Part shown: piece after piece, positions 18,065-25,801 of the stretch
Position numbering within the stretch: the stretch's first letter is position 1
Layout of the letters: each line of letters begins with the position of its first letter
Origin: Roseimaritima ulvae
Lineage (GTDB): Bacteria; Planctomycetota; Planctomycetia; Pirellulales; Pirellulaceae
DNA: 64,000 nucleotides
Assembly: GCF_008065135.1 (NCBI RefSeq)
Contig: NZ_CP042914.1
Location: 2,170,001-2,234,000, forward strand
Direction of reading: 5' to 3'
Notes under the pieces: model-generated
Databases searched by the model: none
Seen by the model: the letters and a program-made list of their open reading frames with translations, nothing else
Told to the model about the DNA's origin: nothing
Made by a program: the position numbers and the translations under genes

Positions 18065-18249
18065 GTAGCCTAGGCTTCCAGCCTGGGGGCATGCTTTCGG
18101 CAGGCGCTGCGCGCTTACGAGCAACGTAGGCCGGAACAAGCCGAGCGCAGTTCCGGCATGGGCAATCAAACGGCAACCCCCTGCCGGAACGGCGCACGGC
18201 TTGTTCCGGCCTACTGTCTGCGGTCTCCCAGGCTGGAAGCCTAGGCTAC
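18065..18249. repeat. Nested double palindrome with GTAG/CTAC ends
   Basis: The outer arms are GTAGCCTAGGCTTCCAGCCT at 18065 and its reverse complement ending CTAC at 18249. Inside them, GTAGGCCGGAACAAGCCG at 18126 pairs with CGGCTTGTTCCGGCCTAC ending at 18214. Both arm pairs are perfect or near perfect. The outer right end overlaps the thioesterase stop codon. Confidence 0.88.
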
Positions 18250-18710
18250 GGGGTGGCTGCGTCCCAGGGGACGCCGGGGGAACCTTCCAGCGGCTGGATG
18301 GCTTGCAGCAGCTCGGGCGGGATCTGGATCGCTTTGCGAACATTCAAGTCCACAAACGCCCATCGCGTTTCGGCGCGACACAGGATCGTGCGGTCGGCGG
18401 GGCGGCAGACCAGGTACCGGCGTCGACTGGACACATGGGTCACATCGGCGATCCAGGTGCGGACGATAATTTCGTCTCCGGCAAACGCCGCCGCGCGGTA
18501 GGTGACGTCGTGCGAGCGGACCACCCAGCCGATGCCGTTCTGTTCCAGGGCTTGCTTGGAGTCCCAGCCGCAGGCACTGGTATGACGCTGCGCCGCCCAC
18601 AGCGTCCACTGTAGGTAGCGGAGGTTGTGGACATGTTCCTGGGCGTCGATTTCATCCTCGCTGACGGTGTAATGAAAATCAAACACCTGAGGCCCGTGGC
18701 TAGCCGTCAT
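18246..18710 (-). CDS. Acyl-CoA thioesterase, 4HBT/YbgC-like
   Basis: A 154-residue hotdog-fold protein. The 4-hydroxybenzoyl-CoA-thioesterase-type active-site region is DEIDAQEHVHNLRYLQW, with the family Asp followed by HVxN. Later blocks VTYRAAAFAGDEIIVRTWI and AETRWAFVDL are typical of YbgC/FadM-like enzymes. It would hydrolyse an acyl-CoA in the cytoplasm; the acyl group is unknown. The start at 18710 overlaps the end of the universal stress protein gene by 11 bp, so translation is probably coupled. The reading frame continues far upstream, but that part is the shadow of the stress-protein gene. The TAG stop comes from a GTAG repeat. Confidence 0.88.
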   Translation of the reverse strand: MTASHGPQVFDFHYTVSEDEIDAQEHVHNLRYLQWTLWAAQRHTSACGWDSKQALEQNGIGWVVRSHDVTYRAAAFAGDEIIVRTWIADVTHVSSRRRYLVCRPADRTILCRAETRWAFVDLNVRKAIQIPPELLQAIQPLEGSPGVPWDAATP

Positions 18711-19632
18711 GGGGCACCACCAGCACGGGATGCGGCGAGCGACGGATGCGGTCTTGGACGAACCCGTGGCAATAGCGGTCGTCGGCTTCGGTCGGCAGCA
18801 CCACCAACATCGGCCGAGCGGTGGAAAGCACGCTGGGCGGAGCGTCTTCGTAGGCCATCGGCTGCAGGCGGTAGCGAAGTTTGTGCGTCGTGGCCGCTTT
18901 GGTGATTCCCGCGTGCAGCCGCGCATGCGACTCCGCCATGGCATCGTTCAACTGACTCAGCTCCAACGGTTTGTCCGGGGTGATCACATCCATCAGAGCG
19001 CGAATGTTTTCGTACTGTTCGCGGTCGATCACCAAACTCAACGTCAACTCCGCTCCCGGGGCGGCCAGGCACATCGCCCAGCCCGCCGCTTTGGCTTCGC
19101 TCTCACATTCGGATCCCACCACAATCGCCACGTCTTTGCTGGCTTCTTCCAGTGGTTGGTCGTTGCGACGGATGACCAGCATCGGCACCAGGCAGCGGCT
19201 GAGCAGGACGTCGATGACGGTACCCGCGCTGTCGGAGCCCACCGATTCGAATTCGCGAGCGAAGGGACAGGGCAAGATCACCAAGTCAGGGGTTTGGCTT
19301 TCCACCGCCTGCATGATTTCGTCGTAGGCGGGTTCTTCGCCGCAGGGCAGCGATTGGGTGTCCGACAGCAAGGGTTTTAGTACCGCGGCGCGATCACCGG
19401 CGTCTTCCGCTTGGACGCCGACGTCCAGCACGGTGACCTCCACGCCCAACTGTTTCTGCAGATGGACCGCGGCAGCGACGACACTTTCGTCCTGTCCCGA
19501 TCCGTCCAGCACCAGCAGCACGCGTTTCGGTTCGGCCAATGCGATCTCGGCTGCCGGACCAACTTGGGCCTTCTTGAACATCCGCATGGACGCTTCCACG
19601 TCTCGATCAAGATCACTTTCAGGTTCAAACAT
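18700..19632 (-). CDS. Universal stress protein, two Usp domains
   Basis: A 310-residue cytoplasmic protein. The first Usp-like domain starts at about residue 35 (KRVLLVLDGSGQDESVVAAA) and runs to LVPMLVIRRND. The second starts near residue 165 (DVAIVVGSECESEAKAAGWA) and ends HPVLVVPHDG. I do not see a clean G-2x-G-9x-G(S/T) nucleotide loop in either half, so ATP binding is uncertain; GSDSAGTVIDVLLSR and CHGFVQDRIRRS partly resemble it. Its start overlaps the 3' end of the ion transporter gene by 8 bp and its end overlaps the thioesterase start. It may modulate the transporter, as some Usp proteins do. Confidence 0.85.
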   Translation of the reverse strand: MFEPESDLDRDVEASMRMFKKAQVGPAAEIALAEPKRVLLVLDGSGQDESVVAAAVHLQKQLGVEVTVLDVGVQAEDAGDRAAVLKPLLSDTQSLPCGEEPAYDEIMQAVESQTPDLVILPCPFAREFESVGSDSAGTVIDVLLSRCLVPMLVIRRNDQPLEEASKDVAIVVGSECESEAKAAGWAMCLAAPGAELTLSLVIDREQYENIRALMDVITPDKPLELSQLNDAMAESHARLHAGITKAATTHKLRYRLQPMAYEDAPPSVLSTARPMLVVLPTEADDRYCHGFVQDRIRRSPHPVLVVPHDG

Positions 19633-21013
19633 GACTCACTCCCGCGTTCGGTAGGTCTGGGATCCAGCCGGAGTTGAACAGCAACAAGATGTAGACGATG
19701 GCCAGTACAATTTGCACCACCATGATCGTGCCTCCCAGCTTGATGAACGTTCCCCAGCCGATGTGTAGGTTGGCTTCGCGTTTGAGCGCATAGATCGCGA
19801 TCACGCACGAAATGGAACCGATCGGCGTGCCGTTGCCGCCCAGGTTGCAGCAGATCACCAACGTCCACCACAACGGTTCGGCGGGCACGTCGGGGCCGGA
19901 TACATCGTTGACGATCGGAATCAACGTGGCCGCCACCGGGATATTGTCGACGATTGAACTGGCGACGCTGCTGAACACGGCCATCAAGGGAACCAGCAGC
20001 CTCATATCGTTGTCCGACAACGCCACCACCTGCTGTGCCACCCAGGACAGAGCTCCGGTTTGTTTGACACAGCCGATAATAATAAACAGCCCCATGAAGA
20101 ATAGGATCACCGTCCAGTTGACTTTGTGAATCGCATCCTCGACGCCTTTGCCGGCAAACAGCAACGCCGCGGTGGCACCCACCAGGGCGATGAAGTCCAT
20201 ACCGACGCCCAACGTTTGCGCCAGAGCAAAACCGACGACCGTGCCCAGCAGGATCACCGCACTTCGCAGCAACACGCGGCGGTCTTCAACCAATGCCCAG
20301 GGATCGAACTCCGCGATTTTCTCTTGCAACGCCGCCTGCTCTTCGGCGTCCTGTTTCCAGGGCAGGTCGTTGCGAAAGAAAAACCGCAGCACCACGATGG
20401 CGACGATCAGGCTGACCACCGCAAAGGGCAGGGAGACCTGCAAGAACTGGATATAGGGAATCCCCGCCGCGGTACCGATCATGATGTTGGGCAGACCGCT
20501 GGCAAAGGTCGCAATGGCACCACTGTTAGCGCAAATCGCCACGCTTAACAACAACGGCGCGGGCTTGTAATCCAGCGAGCGACTGATTACCAGCACCAGT
20601 GAAGTCAGGATCAGCATCGCCGGCACGATCGTCAGCACGGCCACGAACAGAAACGTGATTACGCACAGGGCCAAATACAACCGCGCCGCGCGGCCACCGG
20701 TCAACCGCACGATCCACATGCTGAGGAAGTGAAACAGGCCGCTTTTGCCGACCACGTCCACCAAGATCCCGGTGCCGATAATCACCCCGAAGATATTTAG
20801 GTCTTCGGCCAGAAATTCGTAGATCGCGTGGTAGGGAAACAGGTCCAAGATCATCGACATGGCGATCATCACGGCCGCTCCCAACAGGGCGGCAACCGTT
20901 TTGTGGAACCGTTCGTAGGCCACGCCCACATACGTCGCCAGCATGACAATCGCGTACAGGATCATCACCCAGGCGGGCTGCGCGGCAATCGTTTCGGGGG
21001 TGGAGGCAAACAT
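19625..21013 (-). CDS. ArsB/NhaD-type ion transporter superfamily permease
   Basis: A 462-residue polytopic membrane protein with about 11-12 hydrophobic segments. It has internal duplicate features typical of the ion-transporter superfamily: ICANSGAIATFASGLPNIMIG in the first half and SSIVDNIPVAATLIPIV plus CCNLGGNGTPIGS in the second. These Asn/Gly/Pro-rich loops are seen in NhaD Na+/H+ antiporters, ArsB and SLC13-like carriers. A Na+/H+ or anion substrate is possible; the sequence alone does not decide. It heads an operon with the universal stress protein and thioesterase (8-bp and 11-bp overlaps). Confidence 0.88.
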   Translation of the reverse strand: MFASTPETIAAQPAWVMILYAIVMLATYVGVAYERFHKTVAALLGAAVMIAMSMILDLFPYHAIYEFLAEDLNIFGVIIGTGILVDVVGKSGLFHFLSMWIVRLTGGRAARLYLALCVITFLFVAVLTIVPAMLILTSLVLVISRSLDYKPAPLLLSVAICANSGAIATFASGLPNIMIGTAAGIPYIQFLQVSLPFAVVSLIVAIVVLRFFFRNDLPWKQDAEEQAALQEKIAEFDPWALVEDRRVLLRSAVILLGTVVGFALAQTLGVGMDFIALVGATAALLFAGKGVEDAIHKVNWTVILFFMGLFIIIGCVKQTGALSWVAQQVVALSDNDMRLLVPLMAVFSSVASSIVDNIPVAATLIPIVNDVSGPDVPAEPLWWTLVICCNLGGNGTPIGSISCVIAIYALKREANLHIGWGTFIKLGGTIMVVQIVLAIVYILLLFNSGWIPDLPNAGVSHV

Positions 21014-21052
21014 GCTGTTTAAGATAGTCCGTTCGGTAAAATAGTCCGTTTT

Positions 21053-21129
21053 GTAGCATGGGCCCCTGGCCCGTGTGACTGGTTGGGATGTCGATTAATC
21101 GATCTCCACGGGCCAGGGGCCCATGCTAC
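21053..21129. repeat. GTAGCATGGGCCCCTGGCCC inverted repeat
   Basis: Perfect arms of about 24 bp (GTAGCATGGGCCCCTGGCCC plus GTG, and the complement ending CTAC) surround a 29-bp spacer. It is a third hairpin type with the same GTAG...CTAC ends, positioned between the ion transporter start and the deoxyhypusine-synthase-like gene end, both on minus. Confidence 0.88.
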
Positions 21130-21133
21130 GAAG

Positions 21134-22159
21134 TTACCACCCCATGACGTAGGCGAACATCAGCGGGGCGACAATCGTGGCGTCGCTTTGGATCATAAAC
21201 TTGGGAGCATGTTCATCTAATTTGTACCAAGTGATTTTTTCGTTGGGCACCGCTCCGCTGTAGCCACCGTAACTGGTGCTGGCGTCGCTGATTTGGCAGA
21301 AGTAGCTCCACAGCGGCACGTCCAGCTTGAGGTCTTGAATCATCAGCGGAACCACACAGATCGCAAAGTCGCCGGCGATGCCACCACCGATCTGATAGAA
21401 ACCGATCGGCGACTCCGCCGAGCTGGCTTCGTACCAGTGGATCAGGCGTTCCATCTGGGCGGTACCACTAAGCACGCAGGAGTGGTTGGCGACTTTGCCT
21501 TCGTAGACGCGAGCGGCAAAGATGTTGCCCAGCGTGGAGTCTTCATAGCCTGGCACAAACACGGGAATGCCCATTTCTTTGGCCGCTACCATCCAGCTGT
21601 TTTCGGCGGGAACCTGGAAGTGTTGGTGCAGTTCGGTATCGTCCAGCAGGCGAAACATGTACTCGGCCGGCGTGTAAGCTTCGCCTTTATCCGCGGCGTC
21701 GGTCCACAGGTTCAGCAGTCGCCGTTCCAAGTGCCGCATCACGGTTTCGGGGATGCAGGTGTCGGTGACGCGGTTGAAGCCTTGGTCGCGGAGAGCCAGC
21801 TCGTCGGCCGCCGATAGGGCTCGCCAGTCCTCGACGATTTTGTATTCGTCGTGGGCGACCAAGTTAAACAGGTCCTCTTCCAGATTGGCGGCCGTGCAGC
21901 TGATCGCGTGTACTTTACCGGCGCGGATCATGGCCGCCAGCGAGATCCCCAGTTCTCCGGTGCTCATCGCTCCGGCCAGGGAGACCAACATCCGGCCGTT
22001 GTTCGGTGCCGCCACGAATTCGCGATAGGCTTTGGCACCGGCCAGCATTTCGCGAGCGTTGAAATGCCGATAGTGCTGTTCCATGAAGCGGGAAATGCTG
22101 GGGGCATGTCCGCCAAACGCAGCCCGTTGCGAGGGCGCCGATTGCTGCACTTCGGTCAC
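21134..22159 (-). CDS. Deoxyhypusine-synthase-like protein (bacterial subfamily)
   Basis: A 341-residue NAD-dependent DHS-fold protein. Family blocks are LVSLAGAMSTGELGISLAAM, CTAANLEEDLFNL, VFVPGYEDSTLGN, QIGGGIAGDFAICVVPLMIQ and the C-terminal SGAVPNEKITWYKLDEHAPK. The W311-x-K313 motif aligns with the catalytic SWGK of eukaryotic DHS, so the spermidine-adduct lysine is retained. The GGG-V-KHH histidine block is replaced by GGGIAGDF. Bacteria lack eIF5A, so the acceptor is unknown; polyamine (homospermidine-type) chemistry or protein modification are both possible. It lies 4 bp downstream of an EF-G-like gene. Confidence 0.87.
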   Translation of the reverse strand: MTEVQQSAPSQRAAFGGHAPSISRFMEQHYRHFNAREMLAGAKAYREFVAAPNNGRMLVSLAGAMSTGELGISLAAMIRAGKVHAISCTAANLEEDLFNLVAHDEYKIVEDWRALSAADELALRDQGFNRVTDTCIPETVMRHLERRLLNLWTDAADKGEAYTPAEYMFRLLDDTELHQHFQVPAENSWMVAAKEMGIPVFVPGYEDSTLGNIFAARVYEGKVANHSCVLSGTAQMERLIHWYEASSAESPIGFYQIGGGIAGDFAICVVPLMIQDLKLDVPLWSYFCQISDASTSYGGYSGAVPNEKITWYKLDEHAPKFMIQSDATIVAPLMFAYVMGW

Positions 22160-22163
22160 GATT

Positions 22164-24257
22164 TTAGTCCTCTTCCTCGGCGATTTTTGCCGATGCGATA
22201 ATCTCTTGCTGGATGTTTTGGGGGACGGGCTCGTAGTGGCTAAATTCCATCGTGTAACTGCCCTGTCCGCCGGTCATACTCGACAACGTGCGATCGTAGT
22301 GGCTGACGCAGCGGAGGGGAACTTGGCATGCCACAGTTTGTTGGCCTCCGCCGACCGATTCGCTGCCCAGGACCCGCCCGCCGCGGCTGCTCATATCGCT
22401 GTACACGTCCCCCACATGGTCGTCCGGAACCGTGATGTGCAGCGTGACCAAGGGTTCCAGCAGCGAGGGCTGAGCTTTCTGGACGACTTCCCGCAGCCCC
22501 AGACTGGCCGCGATTTTAAAGGCCGCTTCGCTGCTGTCGACCGGATGATGCTTGCCGAAATGCACCTCCGCCGCCAGGTCTTGCAACTGGTAGCCAGCAA
22601 CCACGCCCTTGCCCATGCGTTCTTTGAATCCCTTTTCCACGGCGGGCATAAAGTTCCCAGGGATCGAGGCCCCGACCACCGAATCGACCCACAAAAAATT
22701 GTTAGCCGCATCGTAGTGATGGTCCCGCATCGCCGGAAAGCGGCTTTTGGTGGCAAATTCATTGATGTCGACATCATGCGGCATGGGGTACACGCGGATG
22801 TGGACTTCGCCAAATTGGCCGCGGCCCCCGCTTTGTTTTTTGTGTCGGTAGCTGCCTTCGGCCGGCGAAGAAATGGTTTCCCTATAGGGGATTTTGGGAT
22901 CGTGCGTTTCGACCTCCAGCTTGTCACGGGTCGCCAACCGCTCACGCAACAGCTGCAGATGCAGGTCGCTCATGCCATTCATCACCAATTCGCTGGTTTG
23001 ACTGTCGCGGCTGAGCTGAAACGTGGGGTCTTCCTCGACCAATTTGTTCAGCGACAGGGCCAGCTTCTTTTCGTCGCCTCGAGTTTTGGCCGAGACCGCC
23101 AATCCGACCATCGGTTTGGGGAAGGGGATCGAGGGCATGGTGATGTCGCCCAGGCTGGTGCCGATATGCAGATCTTCCATCTTGGCGGTAGCCACGATTT
23201 GACCTGCCTGAGCGGTTTCGATGGCTTCGGTCTCGCTGCCTTGGCATCGCAACAGCGGATGCATCTTGACGTCTTTTCGCACTCCCTGGACATGCACCAT
23301 TTGATCTTTGCTCAAGCTGCCGCTAAAGATCCGCAGATAGCTCAGCTTTTGCACAAAGGGATCGATTCGGGTTTTGAAGACCTGCGCGACCAGGGGGCCC
23401 TCGGGGGTGCAGCTGACCGGCACGGCGTCGCCGGCCTGTTTGGCGGTGCGCTGCAGATCGCAAGGGGCGGGGGCGGCCAGCGCCAGCCCGGCCAGCAATT
23501 CGCTCAGCCCGATCGAGCTCGTGGCGGCGGTGCAGAACACGGGGATAAACGTGCCCGCCGCGACGGCTTTATGCAGCAGTGTGGCCAGCGTGGCTGGGTC
23601 GGGCATCTCGCCTTCGAAATACTTCTCCATCAACGCTTCGTCGGTTTCAATTATCCGCTCAACCAATCGCTCATGAGCGTGAGCCAGATTGATCGCCGCG
23701 TCGCGAGCTTCGATCGGCAGGTCCAGAGCCGAGGCCACACCACGCAGCGATTCGCTTTGGCCCAGCGGGACGTTGAACGCCACAACCGCCGGGCCCCACA
23801 ACTCCTGCATGTCGTGCAACAACGTGCCGAAATCGGCCTTGGGATCGTCCAAGCGAGTGACCACGATGCCACGGCCAACACCAGCACGACCAGCTTCCTC
23901 AAAGGTGCGCCGCGTATTGACTTGGATGCCATCGCCGGCGTGCACGCACACGCAGGCCATCTCCACCGCTCGCAACGCCGCAATCACTTGTCCCAAAAAT
24001 TCGGGATAGCCCGGCGTATCGATCAGGGTGAAGTGTTTTTCGTTGGCTTCACAATGAGTGACCGCCGAATCGATGGAGTGCCGGTGATGCTGCTCCAGTT
24101 CATCGCTGTCACAGATACTGTTGCCAGCATCCACACTGCGGGGACCAGACACGGCCCCGGCGCTGATCAGCAATTGATCGACCAGGGTTGACTTGCCGGC
24201 CGAACCATGGCCGCAAAAAACAATGTTCCTGATGGCTGAAACGGCTTGCGAATTCAC
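22164..24257 (-). CDS. EF-G-like translational GTPase paralogue
   Basis: A 697-residue protein with the five-domain EF-G layout. G1 is GHGSAGKST (16-24) and G3 is DTPGY (80-84). G4 reads TRLD (134-137) where EF-G has NKxD, so guanine specificity may be altered. Domain II (VAQVFKTRIDPF, GKLSYLRIFSG-like) and domain IV/V blocks (PYRETI, GRGQFGEVHI, then EPLVTLHITVPDDHVGDVYSDM) are clear. Insert length and motifs suggest the EF-G-like group distinct from the main ribosomal translocase. The C-terminus is acidic (AKIAEEED). It is the first gene of a two-gene operon with the DHS-like enzyme. Confidence 0.9.
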   Translation of the reverse strand: MNSQAVSAIRNIVFCGHGSAGKSTLVDQLLISAGAVSGPRSVDAGNSICDSDELEQHHRHSIDSAVTHCEANEKHFTLIDTPGYPEFLGQVIAALRAVEMACVCVHAGDGIQVNTRRTFEEAGRAGVGRGIVVTRLDDPKADFGTLLHDMQELWGPAVVAFNVPLGQSESLRGVASALDLPIEARDAAINLAHAHERLVERIIETDEALMEKYFEGEMPDPATLATLLHKAVAAGTFIPVFCTAATSSIGLSELLAGLALAAPAPCDLQRTAKQAGDAVPVSCTPEGPLVAQVFKTRIDPFVQKLSYLRIFSGSLSKDQMVHVQGVRKDVKMHPLLRCQGSETEAIETAQAGQIVATAKMEDLHIGTSLGDITMPSIPFPKPMVGLAVSAKTRGDEKKLALSLNKLVEEDPTFQLSRDSQTSELVMNGMSDLHLQLLRERLATRDKLEVETHDPKIPYRETISSPAEGSYRHKKQSGGRGQFGEVHIRVYPMPHDVDINEFATKSRFPAMRDHHYDAANNFLWVDSVVGASIPGNFMPAVEKGFKERMGKGVVAGYQLQDLAAEVHFGKHHPVDSSEAAFKIAASLGLREVVQKAQPSLLEPLVTLHITVPDDHVGDVYSDMSSRGGRVLGSESVGGGQQTVACQVPLRCVSHYDRTLSSMTGGQGSYTMEFSHYEPVPQNIQQEIIASAKIAEEED

Positions 24258-24306
24258 GGCTCGTCCTCCTCGTCGGGTGTCGAATCTACGTCGACCAACC
24301 GTTGAC

Positions 24307-24330
24307 GTAGCGACGCTCGCCAGAGCGTGG
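24307..24330. repeat. Single GTAG/GCCA hairpin
   Basis: One solitary copy, GTAGCGACGCTCGCCAGAGC followed by GTGG, with stem ACGCTC/GAGCGT. It lies between the EF-G-like gene start and the PQQ-propeller gene end. Confidence 0.8.
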
Positions 24331-24356
24331 ACTTTATAGCATAAGGGATCGCACCC

Positions 24357-25619
24357 TCAGCCTGTGGTAGGCAAGCAACACAAACGGTTACCGATTCGCA
24401 ACAACAGGTAACCGTCACCGTACGCGGGCGTGGCTCCCACCGGACCGCCCAGATCGAATTGCGCCAGCTCTTCGTATTCTTCCGCGGCGGCCAACACCGT
24501 CGCTTCGCCCGATAAGCTGATGATCAACATCTTATTGCCCAGTACCACGGGCGAGGCGCCATAGTTCCCGCCGACGCGCTTCCGCCAAACGACTTCTCCG
24601 TCGGTGGTATCCAAGCATGACGCGATGCCTTTATCGTCGACCATGAACAAATGCTTACCGACCACGGCGGGCGTGGGAACGTATGGGGCTCCCCGTTCCA
24701 AGCGAAAGACTTCTTCGGCGCCACTGCCGGAAGGTTTGACCGCGACCAGATGGTTGCCGCCTCCTCCACTGCCCGCCGTACCGATCACCAGGTCTCCGGC
24801 GAGGATCGGAGAACTAACGCAACGGGCGCGAAAGACCGTGCTGTTCCACAACTTCTTGCCGGTGGCATAGTCCAAGCCGAACAGGCCATCGCCGGTGTTG
24901 GCGGCCACGATCTGCTTGGGACCTCCAGGCGGTTCGTACAGCATCGGTACTCCGTAACACACACGCGTAGTGGTCAGCGGCGTTTCCCAGACGGTTTCAC
25001 CGCTGTCCGGACGCACGGCAATCATCCGGCTTTGTCCCGGCGGTACGCCGGCCGGCATACGTTGCCCCTGCTGGGAATCGAACAGCACCAGCAGGTCTCC
25101 GATCAATGCCGGAGACGTGCCGAAACCGTGCTGGCTGACCCAGGACCCAAAGTCTCGCGTCCAAATTTCTTGTCCCTGATGATCCAAGCATTTTAGATAC
25201 GTGTGCTCGGGTTCCGCCCAGGTCACGTACACAAACCGGTCATTGGCCACCGGGGTACTGCTGGCAAAGGTATTGCGACTGTGTAAATGCTGAGCGGCGG
25301 ACGGGTAGGCTTGCTGCCATAGTTTTTCACCGGACTTTAGGTCCAACGCCACAATCCGGCGTTCACTGGACGCCGGGTCACTGCTGAGCAGAAAAACTTT
25401 GCCGCCACGGATGATCGGAGAGCCCACGTCTCGGGCGCCCAGATCCACTTGCCAAGCGTAGTCCGACTCGGTCCAAGAATCCGCGATCGAGGCCTCGGGG
25501 ACGTAGCCGCTGCCGTCGGTTCCGTGGAACCGGGACCAATCTTGGGCGTGACTGATCGTCGGTAAAACACTGGCCAGCAACAATGCGGCAAGGGGCAAAG
25601 AAAGCTTGGGCAATCGCAT
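24357..25619 (-). CDS. Exported PQQ-like beta-propeller protein
   Basis: A 420-residue secreted protein with a signal peptide (LPLAALLLASVLPTISHAQD). It carries repeated outer-strand motifs of PQQ/BamB-type propellers: GGKVFLLSSDPASSERRIVA, LDLKSGEKLWQQ, DSGETVWETPL, YATGKKLWNSTVF, TTDGEVVWRKRVGGNYGASP. The repeats probably form a 7- to 8-bladed propeller. I see no dehydrogenase active-site residues, so it is more likely a binding or scaffold protein in the envelope. It is monocistronic, with an intergenic gap on both sides. Confidence 0.88.
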   Translation of the reverse strand: MRLPKLSLPLAALLLASVLPTISHAQDWSRFHGTDGSGYVPEASIADSWTESDYAWQVDLGARDVGSPIIRGGKVFLLSSDPASSERRIVALDLKSGEKLWQQAYPSAAQHLHSRNTFASSTPVANDRFVYVTWAEPEHTYLKCLDHQGQEIWTRDFGSWVSQHGFGTSPALIGDLLVLFDSQQGQRMPAGVPPGQSRMIAVRPDSGETVWETPLTTTRVCYGVPMLYEPPGGPKQIVAANTGDGLFGLDYATGKKLWNSTVFRARCVSSPILAGDLVIGTAGSGGGGNHLVAVKPSGSGAEEVFRLERGAPYVPTPAVVGKHLFMVDDKGIASCLDTTDGEVVWRKRVGGNYGASPVVLGNKMLIISLSGEATVLAAAEEYEELAQFDLGGPVGATPAYGDGYLLLRIGNRLCCLPTTG

Positions 25620-25801
25620 GGCAATTTTTCGCGGGTGGAGGTGGGAACAGATTGCGTTACGGCTGGCGGATATTCCGATGGTAGGGGTCGCCGGGGGCCA
25701 CGCCGCTCCTGATTTTAGCTAACCGATTCCGCTGCGGCAGGACATCTCGGCGGGTGAGCTAGAGTTTTAGGAACTTTCGCGAGCCCCTGAGTACCACAAC
25801 T

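Noticed and set aside
22083-24191. 702-residue plus-strand open frame opposite the EF-G-like gene
   Set aside because: It is the antisense shadow of a clear translational GTPase; its translation is His/Gln/Arg-rich without any recognisable motif, as expected in GC-rich coding DNA.
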